Shown in pieces: positions 8,456 to 16,936 of a DNA stretch of 64,000 bases; within the stretch, counting starts at the first letter, position 1; each line of letters opens with the position of its first letter. Source of the DNA: Loktanella sp. D2R18 (GTDB taxonomy: Bacteria > Pseudomonadota > Alphaproteobacteria > Rhodobacterales > Rhodobacteraceae). The position numbers and the translations under genes are program-made. The stretch is taken from positions 310,001 to 374,000 of the forward strand of contig NZ_QOCG01000011.1 of the NCBI RefSeq assembly GCF_003318235.1, read 5' to 3'. The notes beneath the pieces were generated by a model, which was given only the letters and a program-made list of their open reading frames with translations, was not told the origin of the DNA and did no database searches.

Positions 8456-9064
8456 TCAGATCAGGCCGTACTGGTTCGCGAGCGCCGCAGCTTGGGTGCC
8501 CGTTTTCGCTCCTAATTTTAGCTTTGCGTTCTTAAGACGTTGCTTCACAGCGCCTTCACTAACACTCAACTCAAAGGCGATCTCCTTGAGCCGTTTTCCG
8601 TCCTTGACCATCCCTAACGCTTCAAGCTCTGCACGGGTTAAATTGGTTGGCGGGGCGGTCTCGCCATGCCGTCTTACAAGCAAAGCCTTGAGCAGTTTGA
8701 CTTCAAGGTCACTATATTCGCGATCCCCACGCGTGAATGAAGCAAAAGAACGCTGGGCATCAATATTCCCATCAAACACTGACACAGTAACCCCAAAGCG
8801 CATCCCAAATGTCTTCGCTTGTGCAATCACACGTTTAGGATCATCAAGTGGTAGTTCGCTCCAGCGGCACATCCCGGTATTGCTGAATGCCCACCTAACC
8901 GCCGGATCAAAAAGCATAAACCTTTGGGTTGTGTAGTGATGCACCCAACCGGCAGGAAATGCATTCACTTCCTCCATCGGAAAAGCAAAGCCGATCCGAA
9001 GTGCAATATAATACCCGGAAGGAGCAAGCTGCTCGATTTCCTCCGGCCCCATCAACGTCGACAT
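8456..9064 (-). CDS. luxR: LuxR-family AHL-responsive transcriptional regulator
   Basis: The protein has 202 residues with two domains. Residues 1-135 are an autoinducer-binding domain with W40, Y44, D53, P54 and W68, the same spacing as the acyl-homoserine-lactone contacts of TraR (W57, Y61, D70, P71, W85). Residues 140-202 are a GerE-type helix-turn-helix (LTRAELEAL, LKEIAFELSVSEGAVKQRL). It is expected to bind the signal made by the adjacent synthase and control transcription, including probably luxI. It is on the short side for the family (usually about 235-250). A paralogue lacking the DNA-binding domain is transcribed divergently 137 bases away. Confidence 0.93.
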   Translation of the reverse strand: MSTLMGPEEIEQLAPSGYYIALRIGFAFPMEEVNAFPAGWVHHYTTQRFMLFDPAVRWAFSNTGMCRWSELPLDDPKRVIAQAKTFGMRFGVTVSVFDGNIDAQRSFASFTRGDREYSDLEVKLLKALLVRRHGETAPPTNLTRAELEALGMVKDGKRLKEIAFELSVSEGAVKQRLKNAKLKLGAKTGTQAAALANQYGLI

Positions 9065-9201
9065 TCTATTTCCCCGAGCCTCAAATTTTTTTAAGGTCTT
9101 GTTGCTGAACCACTGTTATCTGTAGAATGCGGAAAACGCGGTGCTTCGATTAGTAGTATTGCTATATTATCGCCCTTGGCAACCGGAAAGCGAGTTTAGA
9201 C

Positions 9202-9690
9202 ATGTCGCAAACACAAAACAAAATTGGCGAAATTTTGGAACAACTCGGTGAACTTGCGCCGGCTGGCTATGCGCTTGGTTTCCACATCGCATACACGACA
9301 CCTAAATTTATGTTCCAATCATATCCTAAAGCTTGGCTGGACTATTATTCGCAAAATGGGCTGGTGATGTCCGACCCGATGGTTGCTTGGGGATTCGAAC
9401 ACATAGGGACATGTCGTTGGTCTGAACTTGATGACCCAGCAGACGTCCTACAAAAGGCGACTGAATTTGGAATGCCATATGGCATTGTTTGTACAACAAA
9501 GTCCGGCGACAGCCTCAGTATTTGCGGTTTTGCACGCGCGGATCGCGAATTTTCCAACACTGAAATTCAAGATATATCCGGCAAAATTGAATCTTTGCAC
9601 AAATGGACCGCAGACAAGGCGCATTTGTCACCTGAGACCATTCAGGAACTTAAGAACATGTCAATTTCATTCACCCATCCGGGATCTTAA
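9202..9690 (+). CDS. HTH-less LuxR-type autoinducer-binding protein
   Basis: This 162-residue protein is a clear paralogue of the neighbouring LuxR regulator in its ligand domain: both share LAP(S/A)GY, the W-3x-Y motif, DP, G-x-CRWSEL, DP and FGM. W45, Y49, D58, P59 and W73 reproduce exactly the spacing of the TraR ligand contacts, so signal binding is likely. It ends after LSPETIQELKNMS, where the regulator's helix-turn-helix begins, and no DNA-binding segment can be found in any frame before the next gene. It may bind AHL as a sink, or form inactive heterodimers as HTH-less TrlR does with TraR; that role is inference. GGAAAGCGAG precedes the ATG. fliG follows after 47 bases on the same strand. 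Confidence 0.88.
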   Translation: MSQTQNKIGEILEQLGELAPAGYALGFHIAYTTPKFMFQSYPKAWLDYYSQNGLVMSDPMVAWGFEHIGTCRWSELDDPADVLQKATEFGMPYGIVCTTKSGDSLSICGFARADREFSNTEIQDISGKIESLHKWTADKAHLSPETIQELKNMSISFTHPGS

Positions 9691-9737
9691 ATAGAAGTTA
9701 TAACCTTTCATTTACCCCCATCCTATAGGCTGTGGGG

Positions 9738-10787
9738 ATGAGCATGCAGTTTGACACCCCGGCCGCATCGGCATTATCTCGCCGACGCAAAGCGGCAATG
9801 ATCGTTCAAATGATGATCAGCGACGGCGGCAACCTTTCGTTGTCTCAGTTACCCGAATCACTTCAAGAAGTTTTGACGAATGAATTGGGCGCAATAAAAC
9901 TGGTTGATCGGGATACCGTTGCGGATGTTGCGGCTGAATTCACCGCACAGCTTGACGCCATAGGTCTGTCGGCCCCAGGTTCGCGCGATGGGGCCATTGC
10001 AGCCCTATCTGATCACCTAAGCCCCTCTTTGGCGGAACGGTTGCGCGCCCAAATGGAGAGCGTGCGCAACGGTGATCATTGGCCTACAGTCGCCGATCTT
10101 TCAATTGAACGGCTGGTGGATATCATGACCCGTGAAAGCATCGAAATTTGCGCCGTCGCCCTATCAAAATTACAGGTTGGCAAAGCGGCAGAGGTTCTGA
10201 CACAAACGCCAGGTGAACGGGCACGCCGGATCACTTATGCAATGTCCCTGACATCTGAAATCTCGCCGGATGCCGTCCGCCGTATTGGGGCATCACTGGC
10301 CCAAGACTATGGGCAACCTACCAAATCCGCGTTTGAAAAACCCCCGGTGCAACGATTGGGCGCGATCTTGAATTCGACCATCACAGACACACGCGAAGAT
10401 GTGCTGACCTCACTGGGCGAAACGGACCCTGATTTTGCGAGCAATGTCCGCAAAGCTATCTTTACATTCAAAGACATCGCGCCACGCGTCAAACCCACCG
10501 ATATCCCCGGCTGCATTCGCGCTGTCGATGCAGAGGTGCTGACGCGCGCTATTGCGGCTGGTCTCGCGGGGGAACCGCAAATCGTGGCTTCGGCCGAATT
10601 CATCCTAGGCAGCGTGTCGCAACGTATGGCCGGACAAATGCGCGAAGACGCCGAAGAGATGGGGCGCATCAAAAAAGCTGACGCAGAGGCGGCGATGTCA
10701 GCCATCACCACGGCGATCCGCGAAATGGCGGAAAGCGGTGTCATCACATTGATTGACCCGGATGAGGATGACGACGAGGATGATTAG
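9738..10787 (+). CDS. fliG: flagellar motor switch protein FliG homologue
   Basis: The protein has about 349 residues. The C-terminal domain matches FliG: IFTFKDIAPRVKPTDI, then a torque helix in which the four charged positions known from E. coli (R281, D288, D289, R297) appear as R, E, D and K (SQRMAGQMREDAEEMG, then RIK). The N-terminal part is more divergent and the C-terminus is very acidic (EDDDEDD). FliG sits on the cytoplasmic face of the flagellar MS ring and receives torque from the stator. It is not in a flagellar cluster here but directly downstream of the HTH-less AHL receptor. The start is uncertain: GTG 9732, ATG 9738 and ATG 9744 are all in frame, and none has a strong ribosome site. 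Confidence 0.85.
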   Translation: MSMQFDTPAASALSRRRKAAMIVQMMISDGGNLSLSQLPESLQEVLTNELGAIKLVDRDTVADVAAEFTAQLDAIGLSAPGSRDGAIAALSDHLSPSLAERLRAQMESVRNGDHWPTVADLSIERLVDIMTRESIEICAVALSKLQVGKAAEVLTQTPGERARRITYAMSLTSEISPDAVRRIGASLAQDYGQPTKSAFEKPPVQRLGAILNSTITDTREDVLTSLGETDPDFASNVRKAIFTFKDIAPRVKPTDIPGCIRAVDAEVLTRAIAAGLAGEPQIVASAEFILGSVSQRMAGQMREDAEEMGRIKKADAEAAMSAITTAIREMAESGVITLIDPDEDDDEDD

Positions 10788-10856
10788 CGCGTGGACAGGC
10801 CCTAGGGATTAGCCCTATTCTTGCCCGATGATTCCTCACGCGTTTATAGGCCGCAA

Positions 10857-11744
10857 ATGACTCGGCGCAAATCCTCCCAAGGCACCAATGTCGATTGGGT
10901 CGCAGACCGTGTTCTGCGAGGGTTGATCGGCACGTTGCTCCGACTGCCCTATGAAACACGGGTGCCTGCGATGGGGGGCGCGCTAAGCGGTGCAATCGCC
11001 CCGCTCGCGGGCTACCGCAAGCGGGCTGAAGCCAACCTTGCGATGATTTACCCTCAGATGTCAGTCAGCCGGCGCCAAGAGCTTGCGCGGGGTTGCTGCG
11101 ATAACTTTGGGCGCACATTGATCGAAAACTATGCGTGGCAAGAGTTTTCTGAGCGTTTAGCAGGGACCAAACCCACTGGTGCAGGCCTCTCCGCTGTTAA
11201 AAAGGCTGCGTCCGATCAGCGCCCAGTGATGTTTGTCACCGCCCATTACGGCAATCACGAAGCCCCGCGTCAGGTACTGACCAACATGGGTTACACGATT
11301 GGCGGGCTCTACCGTCCGATGCTGAACCCCTATTTTAACTCCCATTACGCGAAAACCATGACCTCATGGGGCGGGCCCGTTTTCGAACAAGGGCGGCGCG
11401 GCACGATGGGGTTTGCGCGGCACCTGAAATCCGGCGGAATGGGAACTTTGCTGTTTGACGTTTCAGCCAAAGGGATCAGCCTGCCGTTTCTGGGGCACCC
11501 CGCACATACGGCCACCTCGGCCGCTGACATTGCGCTGCGTATGAATGCGGTCGTTATCCCTTATTTCGGTATTCGCCAACCCGACGGGCTGTCCTTCGCG
11601 GTTGAAGTCGAAGCCCCGATCACCCCTGCAAGCCCCGAACAAATGATGACGGAAATGACCGCACGGCTAGAGGCTCAGATCGCGCGAGATCCGGCACAAT
11701 GGTTTTGGGTGCATCGGCGTTGGAAAGCCCGGGGAAAGTCCTAG
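10857..11744 (+). CDS. lysophospholipid acyltransferase, lipid A late acyltransferase family
   Basis: The protein has 295 residues and belongs to the LpxL/HtrB family, which adds secondary acyl chains to lipid A at the inner membrane from acyl-ACP. The catalytic H-x4-E motif is visible as HYGNHE, followed by the family blocks GLYRPMLNPYF and LLFDVSAKG, and the C-terminal WFWVHRRWK. An N-terminal amphipathic or membrane-anchoring stretch precedes the domain. A TTG at 10821 would add 12 residues; the ATG at 10857 gives the more usual length. The stop overlaps the stop of the convergent DUF1223 gene in a shared CTAG. Confidence 0.9.
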   Translation: MTRRKSSQGTNVDWVADRVLRGLIGTLLRLPYETRVPAMGGALSGAIAPLAGYRKRAEANLAMIYPQMSVSRRQELARGCCDNFGRTLIENYAWQEFSERLAGTKPTGAGLSAVKKAASDQRPVMFVTAHYGNHEAPRQVLTNMGYTIGGLYRPMLNPYFNSHYAKTMTSWGGPVFEQGRRGTMGFARHLKSGGMGTLLFDVSAKGISLPFLGHPAHTATSAADIALRMNAVVIPYFGIRQPDGLSFAVEVEAPITPASPEQMMTEMTARLEAQIARDPAQWFWVHRRWKARGKS

Positions 11745-12433
11745 CGCAGCTGCGCTGCACCCACGATCGGCCCATACCCGGCCCGCTGAACCAAGACCGC
11801 AACAGGATCATCGCCCGGTGCAGCAGCCCGAATGGTCATCACACCTGCCCCGTCCCATTCCGCGACCTGATCAAAATCCGTCACGATATTGGAATAGGTC
11901 AATTGTTTACCGGCATTTTCGCCCCTGCGGATATCGACACTTGCCTGCGGCGTATATCGTACGATTTCAAAGACATAATCGCCCGACTGACTAGCCGTCG
12001 CGGAAATTTCGATATAATCTTCGGACCGCGTGAGCGTCACAGAAACCGGATACTCTTGCTGGTTATGCGCTTGTATAAGATCCATCACCTGCATCGGCCG
12101 CGACCCAATCACATGATCGACGCCTCCAATAATCATCTGTGGCGTATAGACTGACGCCGCATGCGCTGCACGCGCATAGGCATGTTGGCGGGCAGTGTAT
12201 TCGGGGTTAGCAAAACTATCAGCCCAGCCAATGTAATCCCAGTAATCAACATGCAACGCCAATGCGATGACATCATCGCGTTGTGCCAAATCATGTAGGA
12301 TCGCGTCCGCCGGCGGGCAAGACGAGCACCCTTGCGAGGTATACAGTTCAACCACGACTGGATCGGCGTGCCCAACACCTGGTGCAGCAAACAGGAACCC
12401 ACAAACTGCAAAGCCCGATAAAATTCTAAACAT
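11741..12433 (-). CDS. DUF1223 domain-containing thioredoxin-fold protein
   Basis: The protein has 230 residues with an N-terminal signal peptide (MFRILSGFAVCGFLFAAPGVGHA), so it is exported to the periplasm. Straight after it comes VELYTSQGCSSCPPADA, the CxxC motif that defines DUF1223, a thioredoxin-like family of unknown function found widely in alphaproteobacteria. The DYWDYIGWAD block is also family-typical. No partner gene suggests a substrate. It converges on the lipid A acyltransferase gene with a 3-base overlap. Confidence 0.88.
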   Translation of the reverse strand: MFRILSGFAVCGFLFAAPGVGHADPVVVELYTSQGCSSCPPADAILHDLAQRDDVIALALHVDYWDYIGWADSFANPEYTARQHAYARAAHAASVYTPQMIIGGVDHVIGSRPMQVMDLIQAHNQQEYPVSVTLTRSEDYIEISATASQSGDYVFEIVRYTPQASVDIRRGENAGKQLTYSNIVTDFDQVAEWDGAGVMTIRAAAPGDDPVAVLVQRAGYGPIVGAAQLR

Positions 12434-12552
12434 TTCACATCCCGATACAAGTTACCTATCGGTTTAGCCCGGCCCCGCTGTAATAACCAATCAATGAATT
12501 GCGAACAGTTTGTTATGTATGTTTCAACTGCAACAGCCGGGAATACGCAAAT

Positions 12553-12570
12553 TTGTATACAACAGTATAC
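12553..12570. promoter_or_regulatory. double GTATAC palindrome upstream of acnA, candidate operator
   Basis: A perfect 10-bp palindrome, TTGTATACAA (12553-12562), is followed after two bases by a second GTATAC core (12565-12570), with the two cores spaced 10 bp apart, about one helical turn. T-GTATAC-A palindromes are typical operators of GntR-family regulators of the FadR subgroup. The site lies about 92-109 bases before the aconitase start. Which regulator binds is unknown and none is encoded nearby. Confidence 0.5.
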
Positions 12571-12661
12571 GTAATGTAAAAACATCCTCTTGATCACACG
12601 CGCACCATGACGCAAGTTCATCGTGTAGCCTTGCACAGCAACCGCCATGAAAGGGATAGCC

Positions 12662-15439
12662 ATGACGATCACAGTCGGCGCCGATACAGCCAAAACCCGT
12701 AAAACCCTAACCGTCGGGGATCAATCCGTCGCTTATTACTCAATTCCCGCGGCACAAGCCGCGGGCTTAGGCGATTTTTCGAAACTTCCAGCGGCGTTGA
12801 AAGTCGTGCTCGAAAACCTGCTACGTTTTGAAGACGGTGGGTTTTCTGTATCCGTCGATGACATCAAAGCGTTTTCTGAATGGGCCGACAATGGCGGGAA
12901 AAACCCGCGTGAAATCGCCTACCGCCCTGCCCGTGTCCTGATGCAAGATTTCACGGGCGTGCCCGCTGTTGTTGATCTTGCAGCGATGCGCGATGGGATT
13001 GTGGCACTTGGGGGTGACGCCCAGCAGATTAACCCACTCAACCCCGTTGATTTGGTTATCGATCACTCTGTGATGATTGATGAATTTGGCACCCCACGTG
13101 CGTTCCAAATGAATGTCGACCGCGAATATGAACGCAATATGGAACGCTACCAGTTCCTCAAATGGGGCCAAAGCGCATTCAGCAATTTCCGCGTGGTGCC
13201 GCCGGGTACAGGGATCTGTCACCAGGTGAACCTTGAATACCTGGCCCAAACCGTTTGGACAGACAAAGACCAAAACGGAGTCGAAGTCGCCTATCCCGAT
13301 ACGCTTGTCGGGACAGATTCGCACACTACAATGGTCAACGGTTTAGCCGTTCTAGGTTGGGGCGTTGGCGGGATCGAAGCCGAGGCCGCCATGCTCGGCC
13401 AGCCGATATCAATGCTGATCCCAGAAGTCGTCGGATTTGAGCTGACAGGAGAAATGGTCGAAGGCACCACAGGCACCGATCTGGTCCTTAAGGTCGTCGA
13501 AATGCTGCGTGAACTGGGCGTCGTTGGCAAATTTGTGGAATTCTACGGCGCAGGTCTGGACGCGTTGCCGCTGGCCGACCGGGCGACCATCGCCAACATG
13601 GCACCGGAATATGGCGCGACCTGCGGGTTCTTCCCCATCGATGGCGAAACACTGCGCTATCTGCGCAATACCGGCCGCGACGAAGATCGGATCGCATTGG
13701 TCGAAGCCTACGCCAAAGAAAATGGTTTCTGGCGCGATGAAAACTATGCACCGATTTATACCGATACGCTAACCTTGGACATGGGCAGCATCGTCCCTGC
13801 GATTTCAGGACCGAAGCGCCCGCAGGATTACATCGCGCTTGATGTGGCGGGTAAGGAATTTGGCAAATACGTCAAAGGCATCCGCGAAGGCAAAGAAGCG
13901 AGCACCAGTGCCGAAATCCGTTGGGAAGGTGAAGGTGGACAGCCCGAACCATGCGACATCCCTGGTGATGAAGGCCATCATCAACGCGGCTATGTGATGA
14001 CCGATGACGGCCATTATCAACTGCATGACGGGTCCATCGTGATTGCCTCGATCACCTCCTGCACCAACACATCCAACCCTTACGTGATGATCGGCGCCGG
14101 TTTGGTAGCCCGTAAGGCACGCGAACTGGGGCTGAATCGCAAACCATGGGTCAAAACATCGCTCGCCCCCGGGTCTCAGGTGGTGTCCGAATATCTTGAA
14201 GCGGCTGGTCTGCAAGAAGACCTTGACGCAATCGGTTTCAACCTTGTTGGGTATGGCTGCACGACCTGCATCGGCAATTCCGGTCCACTGGAAGCGCCGA
14301 TCAGCAAAGCAATCAATGACTATGACCTGATCGCCACGTCTGTCCTGTCGGGCAACCGGAACTTTGAAGGCCGGATCAGCCCCGATGTGCGCGCCAACTA
14401 CCTTGCCTCTCCACCGCTTGTGGTGGCCTATGCACTGGTTGGTGACATGAATGTGGATCTGGCCAAGGACGTGATCGGTCAGGATAAAAGCGGCAATGAT
14501 GTCTATCTCAAAGACATCTGGCCATCCTCAGCCGAGATCAACGAACTGGTCGAAAAAACAGTCACCCGCGAGGCCTTTATCAGCAAATACGCGGAAGTCT
14601 TCAAAGGCGACGATAAATGGCAGGCCGTTGAAACGACCGGGTCTGAAACCTACGATTGGCCCGCTGCATCAACCTATGTGCAAAACCCGCCCTATTTCCA
14701 AGGCATGTCCAAAGACGCAGGCAAAATCGCCGATGTTGAAAACGCCAAAGTGCTTGCGGTACTGGGTGATATGGTCACGACTGACCACATCAGCCCAGCC
14801 GGATCGTTCAAAGACACGTCGCCTGCGGGGCAATATTTGATCGACCACCAGGTGCCTGTGCGCGAATTCAACTCTTACGGCTCGCGACGTGGCAATCACG
14901 AGGTCATGATGCGCGGCACATTCGCCAATATTCGCATAAAAAACGAAATGCTCGACGGCGTTGAAGGCGGCTACACCAAAGGGCCCGACGGCGCGCAAAC
15001 CTCAATCTTTGAAGCCGCAATGGCGCATCAGGCGGCTGGCACCCCGCTCGTCATCTTTGGGGGTGAACAATATGGTGCAGGGTCATCACGCGACTGGGCA
15101 GCAAAAGGTACATCGCTACTCGGCGTGAAGGCTGTGATTTGCGAAAGCTTTGAGCGTATCCACCGGTCAAACCTTGTGGGCATGGGCGTCGTACCTTTTG
15201 AATTCACTGGCGGAGACACCCGCAAAACACTGGGCCTGACCGGCGAAGAAACCGTCACCATCAAGGGCCTTGATACAGTCAAACCGTTGCAAGAATTGAC
15301 CGCCAATATCACGATGGCCGATGGTTCAACCAAAGACATCACCGTCAAATGCCGGATCGATACGGCGGTCGAGATTGAATATGTCGAAAACGGTGGCGTG
15401 CTGCACTATGTACTACGCAATTTGGCAAAGGTATCTTGA
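12662..15439 (+). CDS. acnA: aconitate hydratase A
   Basis: The enzyme has 925 residues and interconverts citrate and isocitrate in the TCA cycle and glyoxylate shunt. The [4Fe-4S] cluster cysteines are present in SCTNTSNP and in GYGCTTCIGNSGPL, and the C-terminal swivel domain has GSSRDWAAKG and FERIHRSNLVGMGV. Length fits the AcnA/IRP1 type. The ATG at 12662 is preferred to the ATG at 12647 because AAAGGG stands 7 bases before it. It is monocistronic: a palindromic candidate operator lies upstream and a strong hairpin follows the stop. AcnA-type enzymes can bind RNA when the cluster is lost; nothing here shows whether this one does. Confidence 0.97.
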   Translation: MTITVGADTAKTRKTLTVGDQSVAYYSIPAAQAAGLGDFSKLPAALKVVLENLLRFEDGGFSVSVDDIKAFSEWADNGGKNPREIAYRPARVLMQDFTGVPAVVDLAAMRDGIVALGGDAQQINPLNPVDLVIDHSVMIDEFGTPRAFQMNVDREYERNMERYQFLKWGQSAFSNFRVVPPGTGICHQVNLEYLAQTVWTDKDQNGVEVAYPDTLVGTDSHTTMVNGLAVLGWGVGGIEAEAAMLGQPISMLIPEVVGFELTGEMVEGTTGTDLVLKVVEMLRELGVVGKFVEFYGAGLDALPLADRATIANMAPEYGATCGFFPIDGETLRYLRNTGRDEDRIALVEAYAKENGFWRDENYAPIYTDTLTLDMGSIVPAISGPKRPQDYIALDVAGKEFGKYVKGIREGKEASTSAEIRWEGEGGQPEPCDIPGDEGHHQRGYVMTDDGHYQLHDGSIVIASITSCTNTSNPYVMIGAGLVARKARELGLNRKPWVKTSLAPGSQVVSEYLEAAGLQEDLDAIGFNLVGYGCTTCIGNSGPLEAPISKAINDYDLIATSVLSGNRNFEGRISPDVRANYLASPPLVVAYALVGDMNVDLAKDVIGQDKSGNDVYLKDIWPSSAEINELVEKTVTREAFISKYAEVFKGDDKWQAVETTGSETYDWPAASTYVQNPPYFQGMSKDAGKIADVENAKVLAVLGDMVTTDHISPAGSFKDTSPAGQYLIDHQVPVREFNSYGSRRGNHEVMMRGTFANIRIKNEMLDGVEGGYTKGPDGAQTSIFEAAMAHQAAGTPLVIFGGEQYGAGSSRDWAAKGTSLLGVKAVICESFERIHRSNLVGMGVVPFEFTGGDTRKTLGLTGEETVTIKGLDTVKPLQELTANITMADGSTKDITVKCRIDTAVEIEYVENGGVLHYVLRNLAKVS

Positions 15440-15461
15440 AGCCTCAGCAAGAAAATTAACC

Positions 15462-15492
15462 ATAAGGCCCGCGCAACTTGCGCGGGCCTTAT
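15462..15492 (+). terminator. acnA terminator
   Basis: A nearly uninterrupted 15-bp inverted repeat (ATAAGGCCCGCGCAA with its complement) begins 22 bases after the acnA stop. It is very GC-rich in the stem, with only a short T-rich end, but is a strong hairpin. Confidence 0.8.
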
Positions 15493-15603
15493 CGAGCAAA
15501 ATCCGCACCGAAACTTAAACGGTTTGTGCGGACCTAGCGCGTTGATCATTTTGCAGAATTTCGGTAGACTAGGTTTGTCATTTCTCAAAATTTTAGGATT
15601 ATC

Positions 15604-16263
15604 GTGGACTGGGCCAACCTTCTTCGTGAATTTGTAACATTGTTCGTCGTCATCGACCCGGTGGGTTCAATTCCTGTGTTCCTCTTTGCGGTAGCAACTG
15701 TACCGGCGCGTCTGCACCGTCGCTATGCGCTTCGGGCGGTGTTCATTGCGACGCTCGTCTTGTTAACGTTCTTAGTTGCCGGACAATACGTCTTAGAGAC
15801 CTTAGGCTTGCGCTTTGGATCATTCCAAATTGCGGGTGGGATCATCCTATTCCTCTTTGCGCTTTCAATGATTTTCGGGAGTTCGAAACCAGAGACCGAA
15901 ATCGAAGAAGCGGGCAAAGATCATCTCGCTGGCGCAGTTTTTCCGCTTGCAATGCCTTCTATTGCATCGCCTGGCGCGATGCTGGCTGTCGTTGTTCTGA
16001 CGGACAATCATGAACAAGCGTTGACCGAGCAAGCCATTACGGCAGGCCTACTGATCATAGTTATGTTTTTCACCTTTGTATTGCTGTTGGCTGCAACCTA
16101 CGTGCACCGCGTCATAGGCAACACAGGCGCCAGTGTGATTAGTCGGGTAATGGGGATGATATTAGCAACAATCGCAGTCGATTCAGTTATTGGCGGGATG
16201 GAGGCGCTTGCCCTCATCGACCTTCCCGCTGCGCAATCCACAGATGGGCTACTGAACGAATAA
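15604..16263 (+). CDS. MarC family integral membrane protein
   Basis: The protein has 219 residues and about six hydrophobic segments. The family-defining start, FVTLFVVIDPVGSIPVF, and the second half-repeat, PLAMPSIASPGAML, are both clear. MarC/UPF0056 proteins sit in the inner membrane; an early link to antibiotic resistance in E. coli was not upheld and the transported substrate is not known. The start is GTG at 15604. Its stop abuts the stop of the convergent ccmG gene with no gap. Confidence 0.9.
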   Translation: MDWANLLREFVTLFVVIDPVGSIPVFLFAVATVPARLHRRYALRAVFIATLVLLTFLVAGQYVLETLGLRFGSFQIAGGIILFLFALSMIFGSSKPETEIEEAGKDHLAGAVFPLAMPSIASPGAMLAVVVLTDNHEQALTEQAITAGLLIIVMFFTFVLLLAATYVHRVIGNTGASVISRVMGMILATIAVDSVIGGMEALALIDLPAAQSTDGLLNE

Positions 16264-16800
16264 TTACTCTACCGCCTCCATCAACGCGGGCAAAAACCGT
16301 TGCTCATAATCCGATCCAACCAGTGGTCCGACGTAGCGGAACAAAACCGTACCATCCCCATCGACGATGAAGGTTTCGGGTGGTGCGGTGACGCCCCAGT
16401 CAATCGCCACCCTCCCCCGCAGGTCGAACCCAGTAGCGAAAAACGGGTCTTCGTAATCGGTCAGATATGTCGACGCGTGATCCTGTTGGTCGCGGAAATT
16501 GATGCCTGCAACACGGTAGCCTTCTTCGGCCAATTCCAGTAATTTCGGGTGCTCTGCACGGCACGGCGGGCACCAGCTGGCCCAGAAATTCACGATTGTG
16601 ATCTCACCAGCCCGCAGGTCCGCATCGGTGAGTTGCGTGGTGCCTGATACGGCCTCCAATGGGACAGCAGGCGCTTGCTGCCCGATGAAGGTCGACGGCA
16701 AATCGTCAGACTTTCCCTGAATCATGCTGACCGCGAACATACCCGCGAGCCCCGCAAATATGACCGGCGGTAAAATCACAAGCGACGATATTTTAGCCAT
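16264..16800 (-). CDS. ccmG: cytochrome c maturation thioredoxin CcmG/DsbE
   Basis: This 178-residue periplasmic thioredoxin is anchored by an N-terminal membrane helix. The active site WASWCPPC and the CcmG-type INFRDQ block, plus GVTAPPETF, identify it as the reductase that keeps apocytochrome or heme-handling cysteines reduced during System I cytochrome c maturation. The ATG at 16800 overlaps the ccmD stop; an upstream ATG at 16809 is also possible. It is the last gene of the yajC-secDF-ccmABCDG run. Confidence 0.93.
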   Translation of the reverse strand: MAKISSLVILPPVIFAGLAGMFAVSMIQGKSDDLPSTFIGQQAPAVPLEAVSGTTQLTDADLRAGEITIVNFWASWCPPCRAEHPKLLELAEEGYRVAGINFRDQQDHASTYLTDYEDPFFATGFDLRGRVAIDWGVTAPPETFIVDGDGTVLFRYVGPLVGSDYEQRFLPALMEAVE

Positions 16801-16936
16801 TGTTTTCAATCCGTTCCAGTGCCGCGCGCATACGCACAGACCGTCGCCAGCTAAGCACGATCAGCACAGCCAGCAACCCAAGGCTCACCCCGTAAGCGGC
16901 GAGAACTTCAACAGCATATTTTCCTAAATCAGGCAC
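16793..16936 (-). CDS. ccmD: heme exporter protein CcmD
   Basis: This is a 47-residue protein with one central membrane helix (VSLGLLAVLIVLSW) and a basic C-terminal half ending RAALERIENNG. It starts with GTG at 16936, overlapping the last codons of ccmC, and its stop overlaps the ccmG start. Position between ccmC and ccmG, size and topology all match CcmD, which helps release holo-CcmE from the CcmABC complex. Confidence 0.9.
   Translation of the reverse strand: MPDLGKYAVEVLAAYGVSLGLLAVLIVLSWRRSVRMRAALERIENNG

Noticed and set aside
8382-8936. Long open frame antisense to the luxR-type gene (184 codons)
   Set aside because: It lies opposite a gene with clear domains and conserved ligand residues, has no ribosome site and encodes a Ser/Arg-rich sequence typical of an antisense shadow.
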